A stretch of DNA of 64,000 bases from Mycolicibacterium rhodesiae NBB3. GTDB lineage: Bacteria > Actinomycetota > Actinomycetes > Mycobacteriales > Mycobacteriaceae. This document shows, piece by piece, positions 45,201 to 53,481 of this stretch (positions are counted from its first letter, which is position 1; the number at the start of each line of letters is the position of its first letter). The notes under the pieces are model-generated. The model did not search any database, was not told where the DNA came from, and worked only from the letters and a program-made list of their open reading frames with translations. The position numbers and the translations under genes are program-made. The stretch lies in assembly GCF_000230895.2 (NCBI RefSeq), contig NC_016604.1, positions 434,001 to 498,000 on the forward strand, read 5' to 3'.

Positions 45201-46875
45201 CGAGGCGCAGTGGTGGGTGGCCATCGAGGACATCGGCCTTCTGCGCGACGGCGTCGGGGTCGCCGTGCCCGTCGGGGTGCCAACGGCGTTCACCGAATCG
45301 GTCGACGATCCGCTCGGGGAGTTGCTTGGTCGCTACGCCCGCACGCGCGGTCCGTTCACCAGTCATGATGCGGCGGCCCGGTTCGGACTCGGGCTGCGGG
45401 TCACGGCGGACGTCTTGGGCCGAATGGCGATCGACGGCAGGCTGATTCGCGGAGAGTTCACGACCGGAGCCGCCCCGGCGGCATCAGGCGCCGTTGTCGA
45501 GTCCATCGAATGGTGTGACGCCGATGTGCTGAAAATCCTTCGCCGGCGGTCGCTCGCCGCGCTGCGGGCACAGGTCGAACCGGTCAGCACAGCGGCGTAC
45601 GGCCGCTTCCTGCCTGCGTGGCAATCCGTCGGATCGACGAACACTGCGGGCGTCGACGGCCTGGCCCAGGTGATCGACCAACTGGCGGGCGTGCCGGTGC
45701 CGGCGTCGGCGGTGGAGAATCTCGTGTTCGGTCAGCGGGTGCGCGACTATCGACCCGCGATGCTCGACGAACTGCTCGCCTCCGGCGAGGTCACCTGGTC
45801 GGGTGCGGGTCAGATCGGCGGCGGCGACGGGTGGATCGCCTTCCACCCCGCCGACTCGGCGCCATTGACGCTCGCCGCGCCGGCGGAGATCGAGTTCACC
45901 GACACGCACCGCGCGATCATGGACACCCTTGGCCGGGGCGGAGCGTACTTCTACCGCCAGCTGGCGGACAATCCGACCGACGAGCTGAAACAGGCTCTGT
46001 GGGAGTTGATCTGGGCAGGCTGGGTCACCGGCGATACGTTCGCGCCGGTGCGGGCGCTGCTGTCGGGTCCCCGCCGGTCATCCGGACGCCGTGGCGCCCC
46101 CGCACACCGCCAGCGTCAGCGTGCGCCACGATTGAGCCGTTACAGCGTCGCGCATGCACAGGCCCGCGCTTCGGACCCGACAGTTGCGGGCCGATGGTCG
46201 GCGCTGCCGGTCGCGGAGCCGGAATCCACTGTGCGCGCGCATTTTCAGGCCGAGTTGCTGCTCAACCGCCACGGGGTGCTGACCAAGGGCGCGGTCGCGG
46301 CCGAGGAGATACCCGGCGGCTTCGCCATGCTGTACAAGGTGCTGACGGCGTTCGAGGATGCCGGTCGCTGCCAGCGCGGGTACTTCGTCGAATCGCTGGG
46401 CGGTGCGCAGTTCGCGGTGGCTTCTACTGTCGACAGGCTGCGGTCCTATCTCGACGGGGTCGACCCCGATCATCGCGAGTACCACGCCGTGGTGATCGCC
46501 GCCGCCGACCCCGCGAACCCGTACGGCGCCGCGCTGCCGTGGCCGTCGCGAAAACTCTCCGAAGACGATGTGGCGCACCGACCCGGCCGCAAAGCGGGCG
46601 CACTGGTGGCGATGGTCGACGGCGAGCTGGTGTGGTTCCTCGAACGCGGCGGACGCTCGCTGCTGAGCTTCACCGACGACACCGACGCACACGTCGCGGC
46701 CGCCACCGCGCTGGCGGATCTGTTCAACGCCGGTCGCGTACAGCCGCTGCTCGTCGAGAAGGTCAACGGCGTGTCAGTGCTCGAACCCGCCGCACAGGGT
46801 GAGCGAGCCGCGGTGCACGACGCGCTCGTCAACGCGGGCTTCTCACGCACCCCGCGCGGCCTGCGGTTGCGCTGA
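42265..46875 (+). CDS. lhr: Large ATP-dependent helicase-related protein Lhr
   Basis: DNA-repair 3'-5' helicase; the mycobacterial enzyme is an RNA:DNA unwinding translocase. The 1536-residue protein has an N-terminal SF2 core: Walker A APTGSGKTLAAFLWA near residue 51, DEVH near 174 and the motif VI region LQRIGRAGHQVGE near residue 407. A winged-helix/beta-barrel module follows, then a long Lhr C-terminal region of repeated winged helices from about 900. The ATG at 42265 follows the TetR gene by 32 bp. The length is slightly greater than Rv3296. No frame disruption is seen. Confidence 0.96.
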   Translation: MSTNALARFSGLTRDWFTGTFAEPTPAQAQAWSAIADGDNTLVIAPTGSGKTLAAFLWAIDRLASSEPRPVGAGTPLARRGPSVLYVSPLKALAVDVERNLRTPLTGIGRLAERSGNPAPTISVGVRSGDTTPAQRRELITRPPDILITTPESLFLMLTSAARETLTEVQTVIVDEVHAVAGTKRGAHLALSLERLDQLLDRPAQRIGLSATVRPPEEVARFLSGQARTTIVSPPAAKTFDLSVTVPVPDMANLENNTIWPDVEERIVDLIEAHNSSIVFANSRRLAERLTSRLNEIHANRSGPTASEGSSELSMAHNPKVGGGFPAQLMASGASLGAPTLLARAHHGSVSKEQRAQVEDDLKSGRLKAVVATSSLELGIDMGAVDLVIQVEAPPSVASGLQRIGRAGHQVGEISQGVLFPKHRTDLIGCAVTVKRMLAGEIETMRVPANPLDVLAQHTVAACALEPLDADRWFDAVRRSAPFATLPRSAFEATLDLLSGKYPSTEFAELRPRLVYDRDAGTLTARPGAQRLAVTSGGAIPDRGLFTVYLATDSEKPSRVGELDEEMVYESRPGDVISLGATSWRIIEITHDRVLVVPAPGQPARLPFWRGDSVGRPPELGAAVGAFTGELAQLGRDEFVDRCRTMGFDDFASDNLWTLLDEQRQATGVVPTDTTFVVERFRDELGDWRVILHSPYGLRVHGPLALAISRRLRERYGIDEKPTASDDGIIVRLPDTWSDAGTPPPGAELFVFDADEIEPIVTAEVGGSALFASRFRECAARALLLPRRHPGKRSPLWHQRQRAAQLLDVARKYPDFPIVLEAVRECLQDVYDVPALTELMHRVAQRRLRVVEVETSTPSPFAASLLFGYVGAFMYEGDSPLAERRAAALSLDSVLLAELLGRVELRELLEPQVIATTTNQLQHLSEDRRARDAEGIADLLRVLGPLTEAEIAERCTTTDVGGWLEGLLATKRVLTVSFAEAQWWVAIEDIGLLRDGVGVAVPVGVPTAFTESVDDPLGELLGRYARTRGPFTSHDAAARFGLGLRVTADVLGRMAIDGRLIRGEFTTGAAPAASGAVVESIEWCDADVLKILRRRSLAALRAQVEPVSTAAYGRFLPAWQSVGSTNTAGVDGLAQVIDQLAGVPVPASAVENLVFGQRVRDYRPAMLDELLASGEVTWSGAGQIGGGDGWIAFHPADSAPLTLAAPAEIEFTDTHRAIMDTLGRGGAYFYRQLADNPTDELKQALWELIWAGWVTGDTFAPVRALLSGPRRSSGRRGAPAHRQRQRAPRLSRYSVAHAQARASDPTVAGRWSALPVAEPESTVRAHFQAELLLNRHGVLTKGAVAAEEIPGGFAMLYKVLTAFEDAGRCQRGYFVESLGGAQFAVASTVDRLRSYLDGVDPDHREYHAVVIAAADPANPYGAALPWPSRKLSEDDVAHRPGRKAGALVAMVDGELVWFLERGGRSLLSFTDDTDAHVAAATALADLFNAGRVQPLLVEKVNGVSVLEPAAQGERAAVHDALVNAGFSRTPRGLRLR

Positions 46876-46897
46876 CGCCGACGCCTACAGTCGTGAC

Positions 46898-47854
46898 ATG
46901 ACGCTTCGTACCGCGTTGACGGTCAGGTTTGGCATCGACCATCCCGTCGTGCTCGCCCCGATGGGCGGCGTCGCGGGCGGCGCGCTGGCGGCTGCGGTCT
47001 CCGAAGGCGGCGGGCTGGGTCTGATCGGCGCCGGAAGTGGCAACCAGCGATGGGTCCAACGCGAGTGCGGGATCGCGAAGGCGGCGACCAGCAACCCGTG
47101 GGGCATCGGGTTTCTCACCTGGGGCCTGACCCACGAAGTACTCGACGCGGCGATCGCGCAGGAACCGTCGGCGATCATGCTGTCCTTCGGCGATCCGAAG
47201 CCGTTCGTCGACACGATCCGCGCGACGGACATCGCCGTCATGGTGCAGGTCACGTCGATGGAGGAAGCAAGACGTGCGCTGGAGGTCGGCGCCGACGTCA
47301 TCGTCGCGCAGGGATCGGAGGCCGGCGGTCACGGCGGCGGTCGGGCGACTCTGCCATTTGTCCCCGCAGTCGTCGACATCGCGGGTACAACACCGGTGCT
47401 CGCGGCGGGCGGCATCGCCGACGGTCGCGGACTCGCCGCGGCCCTGACGCTCGGTGCGGCAGGCGCGATGATCGGCACTCGCTTCGAGGCCACCCCCGAA
47501 GCGCTGCTCGACGCCGACGAAGTCGAGGCGATCATCGCCGCACAGACTGTCGACACCACGCGAGGCCGTGCCATCGACGTCGCGTCAGGGGCAGCCTGGC
47601 CCGAGCAGTATCCGGCGCGCACACTGCGCAACCGGTTCACCGACGAATGGCAGGGCCGCGAATCGGAACTCGACGATTCGGTACGACAGCTTTACCTCGA
47701 CGCCGTCGCGCGCCGGGACTTCGACTACGTGCCCATCTGGGCCGGTGAAGCCGTCGACATGGTCACCGGATCCAACGACGCAGCCGTCGTGGTGGCACAG
47801 ATTGTGGCGCAGGCGGAACGCGCCATCGACGCGGTGGGCCGGTTGAGTGCCTGA
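46898..47854 (+). CDS. Nitronate monooxygenase-like FMN enzyme
   Basis: A 318-residue NMO/2-nitropropane dioxygenase family protein: [33 protein letters not shown] (N-terminal FMN barrel), [17 protein letters not shown] (phosphate loop and the conserved His), [33 protein letters not shown]. It probably oxidises nitronates or acts as a related flavin oxidoreductase. ATG at 46898 lies 6 nt after TACAGT (46886-46891), a leaderless layout. It overlaps nei by 8 bp. The gene is not in the M. tuberculosis lhr-nei interval. Confidence 0.87.
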   Translation: MTLRTALTVRFGIDHPVVLAPMGGVAGGALAAAVSEGGGLGLIGAGSGNQRWVQRECGIAKAATSNPWGIGFLTWGLTHEVLDAAIAQEPSAIMLSFGDPKPFVDTIRATDIAVMVQVTSMEEARRALEVGADVIVAQGSEAGGHGGGRATLPFVPAVVDIAGTTPVLAAGGIADGRGLAAALTLGAAGAMIGTRFEATPEALLDADEVEAIIAAQTVDTTRGRAIDVASGAAWPEQYPARTLRNRFTDEWQGRESELDDSVRQLYLDAVARRDFDYVPIWAGEAVDMVTGSNDAAVVVAQIVAQAERAIDAVGRLSA

Positions 47855-48605
47855 GGGCGACACCGTCTTCCGTACCGCGGCCAAGTTGCGAGAGGCGCTC
47901 GAGGGCAAGACGCTGACACGCTGCGACGTGCGGGTGCCCAAGTTCGCCACCGTCGATCTCAGCGGCCAGGTCGTCGACGAAGTGCTCAGCCGCGGCAAGC
48001 ACCTGTTCATCCGGGTCGGTGACGCCAGCATTCACTCGCACCTGAAGATGGACGGAGCGTGGTTGCTCGGCGGCCAGGTCAGGCGGGTCCCTGCGCACAA
48101 GATCCGCATCATCCTCGAGACGCCCGACTCTCGTGCCGCGGGAATTGATCTGGGCGTCCTGGAGATTCTCGAGCGCGCACACGACATGGATGCCGTCGCG
48201 CACCTCGGTCCCGATCTGCTCGGCAACGATTGGGAGCCGGCCGTGGCGCGAGCGAACCTCACCGCGGACCCCGACCGGCCGCTGGCGGAAACGCTGTTGG
48301 ACCAACGGGTGATGGCGGGCGTCGGCAACGTATTCGCCAACGAGCTGTGCTTCGTCACCGGCTATCTGCCGATGACACCGGTCGCGAAGGTCAAGGATCC
48401 CCTGCGCATGGTGCAGCGGGCGCGCGACATGTTGTGGCTCAACAGATCACGGCTCAACCGCGTCACCACAGGCGACAGCAGGCGAGGTCAACAGGTCTGG
48501 GTATACGGGCGGGCGGGTGAACCGTGCCGTCGCTGCCGCACCCCCATCGAGTCGGATCGCAGCGGCGATCGGATCATGTTCTGGTGCCCGAACTGCCAGA
48601 CGTAA
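47847..48605 (+). CDS. nei: Endonuclease VIII / formamidopyrimidine-DNA glycosylase family
   Basis: Base-excision repair glycosylase/AP lyase. The 252-residue protein starts PEGDTVFR, so Pro2 and Glu3 are the catalytic residues after Met removal. [10 protein letters not shown] near residue 48 carries the Lys, [18 protein letters not shown] the H2TH helix, and the C-terminal zinc finger is [27 protein letters not shown] at 47847 overlaps the NMO-like gene by 8 bp. With lhr it makes a repair pair, as in Rv3296-Rv3297. It converges on the desaturase gene with a hairpin between. Confidence 0.95.
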   Translation: MPEGDTVFRTAAKLREALEGKTLTRCDVRVPKFATVDLSGQVVDEVLSRGKHLFIRVGDASIHSHLKMDGAWLLGGQVRRVPAHKIRIILETPDSRAAGIDLGVLEILERAHDMDAVAHLGPDLLGNDWEPAVARANLTADPDRPLAETLLDQRVMAGVGNVFANELCFVTGYLPMTPVAKVKDPLRMVQRARDMLWLNRSRLNRVTTGDSRRGQQVWVYGRAGEPCRRCRTPIESDRSGDRIMFWCPNCQT

Positions 48606-48609
48606 GCGC

Positions 48610-48646
48610 CGAAACTGGGCCCACACGAAGTAGGGGCCCAGTTTCG
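48610..48646. terminator. Hairpin between convergent nei and desaturase genes
   Basis: CGAAACTGGGCCC (48610-48622), 11-nt loop, GGGCCCAGTTTCG (48634-48646): a perfect 13-bp stem. There is no T-run, so termination may need other factors. Confidence 0.65.
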
Positions 48647-48652
48647 TCAGAG

Positions 48653-49765
48653 TCAGGGCAGAGCGAGCTTGAAGATCTTCCGCCAGACCGTGGCGATCTG
48701 CTTGACCAGCGGACCCTTGTTGTAGGGAATGCCGTAGCGCTGGCAGATTTCCTGAACGTCCGGCGCGATTTCGGCGTGCCGGTGCGCCGGGATATCGGGG
48801 AACAGGTGGTGCTCGATCTGGAACGACAGGTTGCCGCTCAGAATGTGAAACAGCTTGCCGCCGGTCAGGTTCGCCGATCCGAGTACCTGGCGGAAGTACC
48901 ACTGGCCACGTGTCTCGGCCTTGGTCTCCTCGATGGAGAACTCCTGCACATCCTCGGGGAAGTGCCCGCAAAAGATGATGACGTTGGACCAGATGTTGCG
49001 CATCAGGTTGGCGGTCATGTTGCCCGCGAACACCCAGGGCGCGAATGGCCCGGCCAGCAGCGGGAAGGCCACATAGTCCTTGAGCGTCTGCTTTTTGGTC
49101 TTTTTCCAGATGCCCTCGAGGATTTCGCGCTTGTCGGCAATCGAGATCTCGCCGGCGGTGATGCGTTCGGTCTCCAGTTCGTGCAGGGCGACGCCGTACT
49201 GGAACAGCACCATCAACAGGAAGGCCCATACCGGGTTACCAAGGAAGTAAGGCTTCCACTTCTGGTCTTCGCTGATCCGCAGGATGCCGTAACCCACGTC
49301 GCGGTCCATGCCGACGATGTTGGTGTAGGTGTGGTGCATGTAGTTGTGCGAGTGCCGCCACTGGTCGGCCGGGCACGCGGTGTCCCATTCGAAGTCCTTG
49401 CTGGACAACGCCGGATCGCCGGTCCAGTCGTATTGGCCGTGCATAATGTTGTGGCCAATCTCCATGTTGTCGAGGATTTTCGACAGTCCCAGCATCGCGG
49501 TGCCCGCAAGCCAGAACGGCGGGAAGATGCCGCCGAAGAGCATCGCGCGTCCGGCGACCTCCAGACCGCGCTGCGCCTTGATGATTTGGCGGATATAGTT
49601 CACGTCCCGTTCGCCGAGATCAGCGATCACCCGTTCCTTCAGCGCGTCGAGTTCGCGGCCGAAAGCCTCGGCCTGCTCGGGGGTCATCGTCACGGTCTTG
49701 CCCGCGACGGTTTTGGTGATGGTCTGAGGTTGCGCGGTAGTGGTGGTATCAGTAGCAGTGGTCAT
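48653..49765 (-). CDS. Membrane fatty-acyl-CoA desaturase, DesA3 type
   Basis: A 370-residue non-heme di-iron membrane desaturase. Three His boxes are visible: HNIMH near residue 104, HSHNYMHH near 139 and QIEHHLFP near 315. Several hydrophobic helices lie between, including PPFWLAGTAMLGLS and VWAFLLMVLF. It probably introduces a double bond into stearoyl-CoA, like M. tuberculosis DesA3 (Rv3229c), with the ferredoxin-type reductase encoded next to it as electron donor. ATG at 49765 has an AGGAGG ribosome-binding site. In M. tuberculosis the pair is elsewhere in the genome. Confidence 0.9.
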   Translation of the reverse strand: MTTATDTTTTAQPQTITKTVAGKTVTMTPEQAEAFGRELDALKERVIADLGERDVNYIRQIIKAQRGLEVAGRAMLFGGIFPPFWLAGTAMLGLSKILDNMEIGHNIMHGQYDWTGDPALSSKDFEWDTACPADQWRHSHNYMHHTYTNIVGMDRDVGYGILRISEDQKWKPYFLGNPVWAFLLMVLFQYGVALHELETERITAGEISIADKREILEGIWKKTKKQTLKDYVAFPLLAGPFAPWVFAGNMTANLMRNIWSNVIIFCGHFPEDVQEFSIEETKAETRGQWYFRQVLGSANLTGGKLFHILSGNLSFQIEHHLFPDIPAHRHAEIAPDVQEICQRYGIPYNKGPLVKQIATVWRKIFKLALP

Positions 49766-49784
49766 CTCGATTCCTCCTTTGTGG

Positions 49785-50852
49785 TCAGAGCGCCAGATCG
49801 ACGTCGCCGACAGGAACGGACACGCAGATCTGCACGTCTTCCTCATCGGTGGTCGACACCGCGCCGGTGATCAGGTTGCGCACCGCGCCGCGGGTCTTGC
49901 GGCGGGTACAGCTGTGGCAGATACCCATTCGGCATCCGCTCTCCGGGGCGAGGCCAGCGGCCTCGGCTTGTTCGAGTAAGGGCCGGCCGTCGTCAACGAC
50001 GTCGACGGCCGTGTCGGTGAATGCCACACGGCCACCAGAAGATTCGGCCGGGACCGTGAAGACAGGGGGTACGAAGCTCTCCGACTTCGCGCCGGGCAGA
50101 TGCGCGCGCACTGCGTCGACGAGCGCGGGCGGTCCGCACACGTAGACGTCGGTGTCGTCATCGGCGTCGACGATCGCGAGATGCTCGGCGTCGAAGTGTC
50201 CGACGAGATCTCCCCCGCCTCCACGCGTGTAGCCGTGCAGCACCCGCACACCCGCCATCTTCTCCAGCTCGGCGGCGTAACAGGCCTCCTCGCGGGAGCG
50301 CGCGTAGTGGATGAACGTGATCTCGCGATCGGCGCCCTCCGCCCGAAGGGTCCGCAGCATCGACATCACCGGAGTGATGCCGCTGCCGCCGGAGACGAAC
50401 AGGATTCGGCGCGACCGAGTCGCAGGCATCACAAAGTCTCCGCCGACCGAATCCAGGCCGACGACCATGCCCGGCCGGGCGTGCTTGTTCAGGTATGTCG
50501 AGACGAGGCCGCCGTCGTGGTGACCGATGGTCAGCTCGATGAACGGCGACCCTTCAGCGCTGGCCGGCGAGTAGGGCCGGGTGCGCCGACGGCCGTCGAT
50601 CTCGACCGTGAGGTTGATGTGCTGTCCGGCCCGAAAACCGGTGAACGCCTGATTCGGCTCGAGGGTGAGGGTGACGCTGCGCGGCGTCTGCCTGCGCACC
50701 GCGATCACCTTCGCGCGAGGGTCCCGATCGGTCCATGTCGGCTCGACTAGCTCGGTATACCGGTCGACGCCGTGCGGACCGGTGAGCAGGTCGACCAGCG
50801 GAGACCGGAGGACCCTCGACGGCCAACCGCGTGTCAAAGTTTGAGTGAACAT
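49785..50852 (-). CDS. Ferredoxin-NAD(P)H reductase with C-terminal 2Fe-2S domain (Rv3230c-like)
   Basis: Electron donor for the adjacent desaturase. The 355-residue protein has an FAD domain (RTRPYSPASAE near residue 90), an NAD(P) domain (ILFVSGGSGITPVMSML near 148, VYVCGPPALVDAV near 230) and a plant-type ferredoxin domain with ESGCRMGICHSCTRR and a fourth Cys in VQICVSVPVGD. ATG at 50852 is chosen over an N-terminal extension that would overlap the divergent TetR promoter. The desaturase starts 19 bp downstream. This matches the DesA3-Rv3230c electron-transfer pair. Confidence 0.92.
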   Translation of the reverse strand: MFTQTLTRGWPSRVLRSPLVDLLTGPHGVDRYTELVEPTWTDRDPRAKVIAVRRQTPRSVTLTLEPNQAFTGFRAGQHINLTVEIDGRRRTRPYSPASAEGSPFIELTIGHHDGGLVSTYLNKHARPGMVVGLDSVGGDFVMPATRSRRILFVSGGSGITPVMSMLRTLRAEGADREITFIHYARSREEACYAAELEKMAGVRVLHGYTRGGGGDLVGHFDAEHLAIVDADDDTDVYVCGPPALVDAVRAHLPGAKSESFVPPVFTVPAESSGGRVAFTDTAVDVVDDGRPLLEQAEAAGLAPESGCRMGICHSCTRRKTRGAVRNLITGAVSTTDEEDVQICVSVPVGDVDLAL

Positions 50853-50913
50853 GTGTATACCGTGCGACAGTACAGCGACCCGCGTCAACAGATTCACGCA
50901 GGTTGTGGTAGGT

Positions 50914-50926
50914 TTCACAAAGTGAA
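50914..50926. promoter_or_regulatory. Inverted repeat at the TetR start, candidate operator
   Basis: TTCAC-AAA-GTGAA (50914-50926), extendable to partial 7-bp arms, overlaps the TAGGTT hexamer (50909-50914) and the GTG start of the TetR gene. It also lies in the promoter gap of the divergent desaturase operon, so one site could control both. Confidence 0.55.
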
Positions 50927-51605
50927 CAGTCGTACGCCCAGTTCACGAACGAGCCGTTCGAGCAGGTCAAGCAAGTCCCGGTCCCGTGACACCCTCTCCA
51001 GGGAGGAGCGCAAGGAGGCCACCAGGCGCGCAATCGTCGCCGCTTCCCTGCGTCTACTGGAAGACCGCAGCTTCGCCGCCCTGTCCCTGCGCGAAGTCAC
51101 TCGGGAAGCAGGGATCGTGCCCGCGGCGTTCTATCGCCATTTCGAGTCGATGGAGGCGCTGGGCCTCGTGCTCATCGACGAATCGTTCCGCGCCCTGCGC
51201 GACATGCTGCGCGGAGCGCGGGCGGGCAAGCTTGATCCCAACCGCGTCATCGAGTCGTCGGTGGACATCTTGATCGAGGGCGTCAACGATCGTCGCGAGC
51301 ATTGGCGCTTCATCGGCCGCGAGCGCTCCAGCGGCGTGAGCGTGCTGCGATACGCCATTCGTACCGAGATCCGGCTGATCACGTCGGAACTGGCGATCGA
51401 CCTCGCCCGCTTCCCGGGCCTCAATACGTGGAGCGGTGAAGATCTCAATATCCTGGCGAGCCTCTTCGTCAACGCCATGATCTCGATCGCCGAGGCCATC
51501 GAGGACGCCAACGACTCGGTGGCGCTCGATGAGATCAGGCGCATTGCGGTCAAGCAACTGAGAATGATCGTCGTGGGCGTCACCGGTTGGCGCAGCGCCG
51601 TCTGA
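50922..51605 (+). CDS. TetR-family regulator, probably of the adjacent desaturase operon
   Basis: A 227-residue TetR protein with an unusual Ser/Arg-rich basic N-terminal tail (SRTPSSRTSRSSRSSKSRSR) before the HTH: REERKEATRRAIVAASLRLL, then SLREVTREAGIVPAAFYRHF. GTG at 50922 lies 7 nt after TAGGTT (50909-50914). It is divergent from the reductase-desaturase operon. Pseudomonas DesT, a TetR regulator that senses acyl-CoA saturation, is encoded by the same kind of cluster, so a similar role is inferred. The Ser/Arg tail resembles a DNA-contacting extension. Confidence 0.88.
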   Translation: MNSRTPSSRTSRSSRSSKSRSRDTLSREERKEATRRAIVAASLRLLEDRSFAALSLREVTREAGIVPAAFYRHFESMEALGLVLIDESFRALRDMLRGARAGKLDPNRVIESSVDILIEGVNDRREHWRFIGRERSSGVSVLRYAIRTEIRLITSELAIDLARFPGLNTWSGEDLNILASLFVNAMISIAEAIEDANDSVALDEIRRIAVKQLRMIVVGVTGWRSAV

Positions 51606-51636
51606 GTCCAGCAGGCGCGGGGCTAACGTGTCGCCC

Positions 51637-52422
51637 ATGCCCCATCTCGAATTGACGTATCCCCGGCCTGACATCGCCGTGCTCACCCTGAACCGACCGG
51701 AGAAGCTCAACGCGCTCTCATACGAGTTGGTCGAGGACCTGCACGCCACCCTCGACGGGATCCGCGACAACAACGAGTGCCGGGTTGTCGTGCTCACCGG
51801 CGCAGGACGCGGCTTCTGCTCGGGCCTGGACCTCACCGATCCCAACCCCAACAGGGCGGGCGAAGGGACGGAGTTCCCGCGGTCCGGAATGCGATGGCAG
51901 GAACGGATTGCCGACCTGACCGCCAAGATCCACCGACTGCGACAGCCGGTGATCGCGGCGGTCAATGGCCCGGCCTACGGCGGGGGCATGGGTATCGCGC
52001 TGGCCTGCGATATCCGTCTGGCGTCGGAGTCCGCGCGGTTCTGCACCCAGTTCATCAAGCTCGGCCTCGGCGGCTGCGACATCGGCGTGAGCTACACGCT
52101 GCCGCGCATCGTCGGCGCCGGGCCGGCGTTCGATCTGATCCTCACCGCACGTGCGGTCGATGCCGACGAGGCGCTGCGGATGGGCATGGTGTCACGTATC
52201 TCTGCCGACGCAACCGTGGTCGACGATGCACTGACCATCGCCGAAACACTGTGTGGGTACGGGAAATTCGGCGTCGAGTCGACCAAGCAGGTCCTGTGGG
52301 CCAACCTGGACGCGTCCAGTCTCGAGGCGGCGCTGCATCTGGAGAACCGCAGCCAAATCCTGGCGTCGACGGGCGGAGTGATGGCAGAGGCTACCGAGGC
52401 GTTCCGCCACCGTCGGCGATGA
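51637..52422 (+). CDS. Enoyl-CoA hydratase/isomerase family protein
   Basis: A 261-residue crotonase-fold protein with TLNRPEKLNALSYELVEDL, VLTGAGRGFCSGLDLTD (oxyanion hole), AAVNGPAYGGGMGIALACDIRLAS and the C-terminal helices. The catalytic region near residue 130 reads FIKLGLGGCDIGVSYTLPRIVG. Enoyl hydratases have Glu there, while Gly/Cys/Asp is seen here, so dehydration or isomerisation chemistry may differ. ATG at 51637 lies 7 nt after TAACGT (51624-51629). It overlaps the convergent SDR gene by 32 bp. Confidence 0.85.
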   Translation: MPHLELTYPRPDIAVLTLNRPEKLNALSYELVEDLHATLDGIRDNNECRVVVLTGAGRGFCSGLDLTDPNPNRAGEGTEFPRSGMRWQERIADLTAKIHRLRQPVIAAVNGPAYGGGMGIALACDIRLASESARFCTQFIKLGLGGCDIGVSYTLPRIVGAGPAFDLILTARAVDADEALRMGMVSRISADATVVDDALTIAETLCGYGKFGVESTKQVLWANLDASSLEAALHLENRSQILASTGGVMAEATEAFRHRRR

Positions 52423-53161
52423 TCACCGTCCCGGTCATGTAGCTTCCCGCGTCGGAGGCCAAAAGTAATGCGGCACCGACCATCTCATCCGGCTGCGCAA
52501 GTCGCTTCATGAGATTGCTGCTCGCCATCCGATCGATCGCCTCCTGCGGATTGTTCCGCATCATGTCGGTGTCGACGGGCCCGGGCGCGATGGCGTTCAC
52601 ACGAATGCCGTCTGATGCGTACTCGGCAGCCATCGACCGGGTGAAAGACATCAACGCCGCCTTGTTCGCCGAATAGATCGCCGTCCCCGGCGCGAAGTTG
52701 AAAGCACCGACGGAGATCAGGTTCACCACCGACGCGTGTGCACTGGCCTTCAGGTGCGGCAGCGCCGCCTGCACGAGGAACACGGGTCCGCGCAGATTCA
52801 CGTCGTGTGACTTCGTCAGGGCGTCGGCGGTCATCTGCCCCACGGGCTGCGCCAGTGCATTCGCCGCATTGTTCACCACCACGTCGATGCCGCCGAACTC
52901 CTCAGCCGACTTTGCGACGAGTGCCTCGAGCGCGCTGACGTCACCGAGGTGGGTCGGCACGCCGATCGCCTCACCGCCGAGCCCACGCAGATGCTGCGCC
53001 GCCTCTTCGCATGCCTCCGGCTTGCGACTGGCCACCACGACGCGAGCGCCCGCCAAAAGGAAGCCCTCGGCAAGAGACAGCCCAATGCCGCGGGTGCCAC
53101 CCGTGACGATGACGGTGCGGTCGGTCAGGTCGAAGAGGCAATCGAATGTTGCGCGGTCCAC
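52391..53161 (-). CDS. Classical short-chain dehydrogenase/reductase
   Basis: A 256-residue SDR with VIVTGGTRGIGLSLAEG near residue 15, VVVNNAANALAQP (NNAG site), LISVGAFNFAPGTAIYSANKAALMSF (catalytic Ser, Tyr-x3-Lys) and GIRVNAIAPGPVDTDM. GTG at 53161 is preferred to the long upstream frame because TAACGT on this strand (53175-53170) ends 8 nt before it. It converges on and overlaps the enoyl-CoA hydratase gene by 32 bp. The two may be functionally related to acyl-CoA metabolism; the substrate is unknown. Confidence 0.88.
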   Translation of the reverse strand: MDRATFDCLFDLTDRTVIVTGGTRGIGLSLAEGFLLAGARVVVASRKPEACEEAAQHLRGLGGEAIGVPTHLGDVSALEALVAKSAEEFGGIDVVVNNAANALAQPVGQMTADALTKSHDVNLRGPVFLVQAALPHLKASAHASVVNLISVGAFNFAPGTAIYSANKAALMSFTRSMAAEYASDGIRVNAIAPGPVDTDMMRNNPQEAIDRMASSNLMKRLAQPDEMVGAALLLASDAGSYMTGTVIIADGGGTPR

Positions 53162-53172
53162 GGGACCTGACG

Positions 53173-53481
53173 TTAGATGCAACCGCTCACAGAAATGCGA
53201 CGACCCACGTTCACGCACGCATTGACGTTCGGCGCCGGCGGCACGTAGTAGGCAGGCGGCGGAGGGGGTGGCGGTGCACCCGGCGGCGGTGGCGGGGGCG
53301 GCGGAGGGGGCGGCGGCGGTAACGCTTGATTCAGATACGCGAACGGGTCGCTGCATCCACTGACGTCAACGAACCTGCCACCGACGGATCCGCACACCGT
53401 GGCGTCGGCGGTGGGCGTACTGATGTTCACCAAACCGCCGGCGAACAATGTCGCCGCGGCACAGAGCCAGATCTTGCGCAC
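53173..53481 (-). CDS. Small secreted protein with duplicated Cys motif and proline-rich linker
   Basis: A 102-residue protein with a signal peptide (residues 1 to about 26; MRKIWLCAAATLFAGGLVNI, cleavage after TADA). The mature part has a motif CGSVGGRFVDVSGC, a linker with long runs of Pro (13 and 7), and a second motif CVNVGRRISVSGC at the C-terminus. The two motifs share C-x-x-V-G-x-R-x-x-V-S-G-C spacing, so an internal duplication is likely and each pair could form a disulfide loop. GTG at 53481 has a GGAG ribosome-binding site 5 nt upstream. No known domain is recognised. Confidence 0.75.
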   Translation of the reverse strand: MRKIWLCAAATLFAGGLVNISTPTADATVCGSVGGRFVDVSGCSDPFAYLNQALPPPPPPPPPPPPPGAPPPPPPPAYYVPPAPNVNACVNVGRRISVSGCI

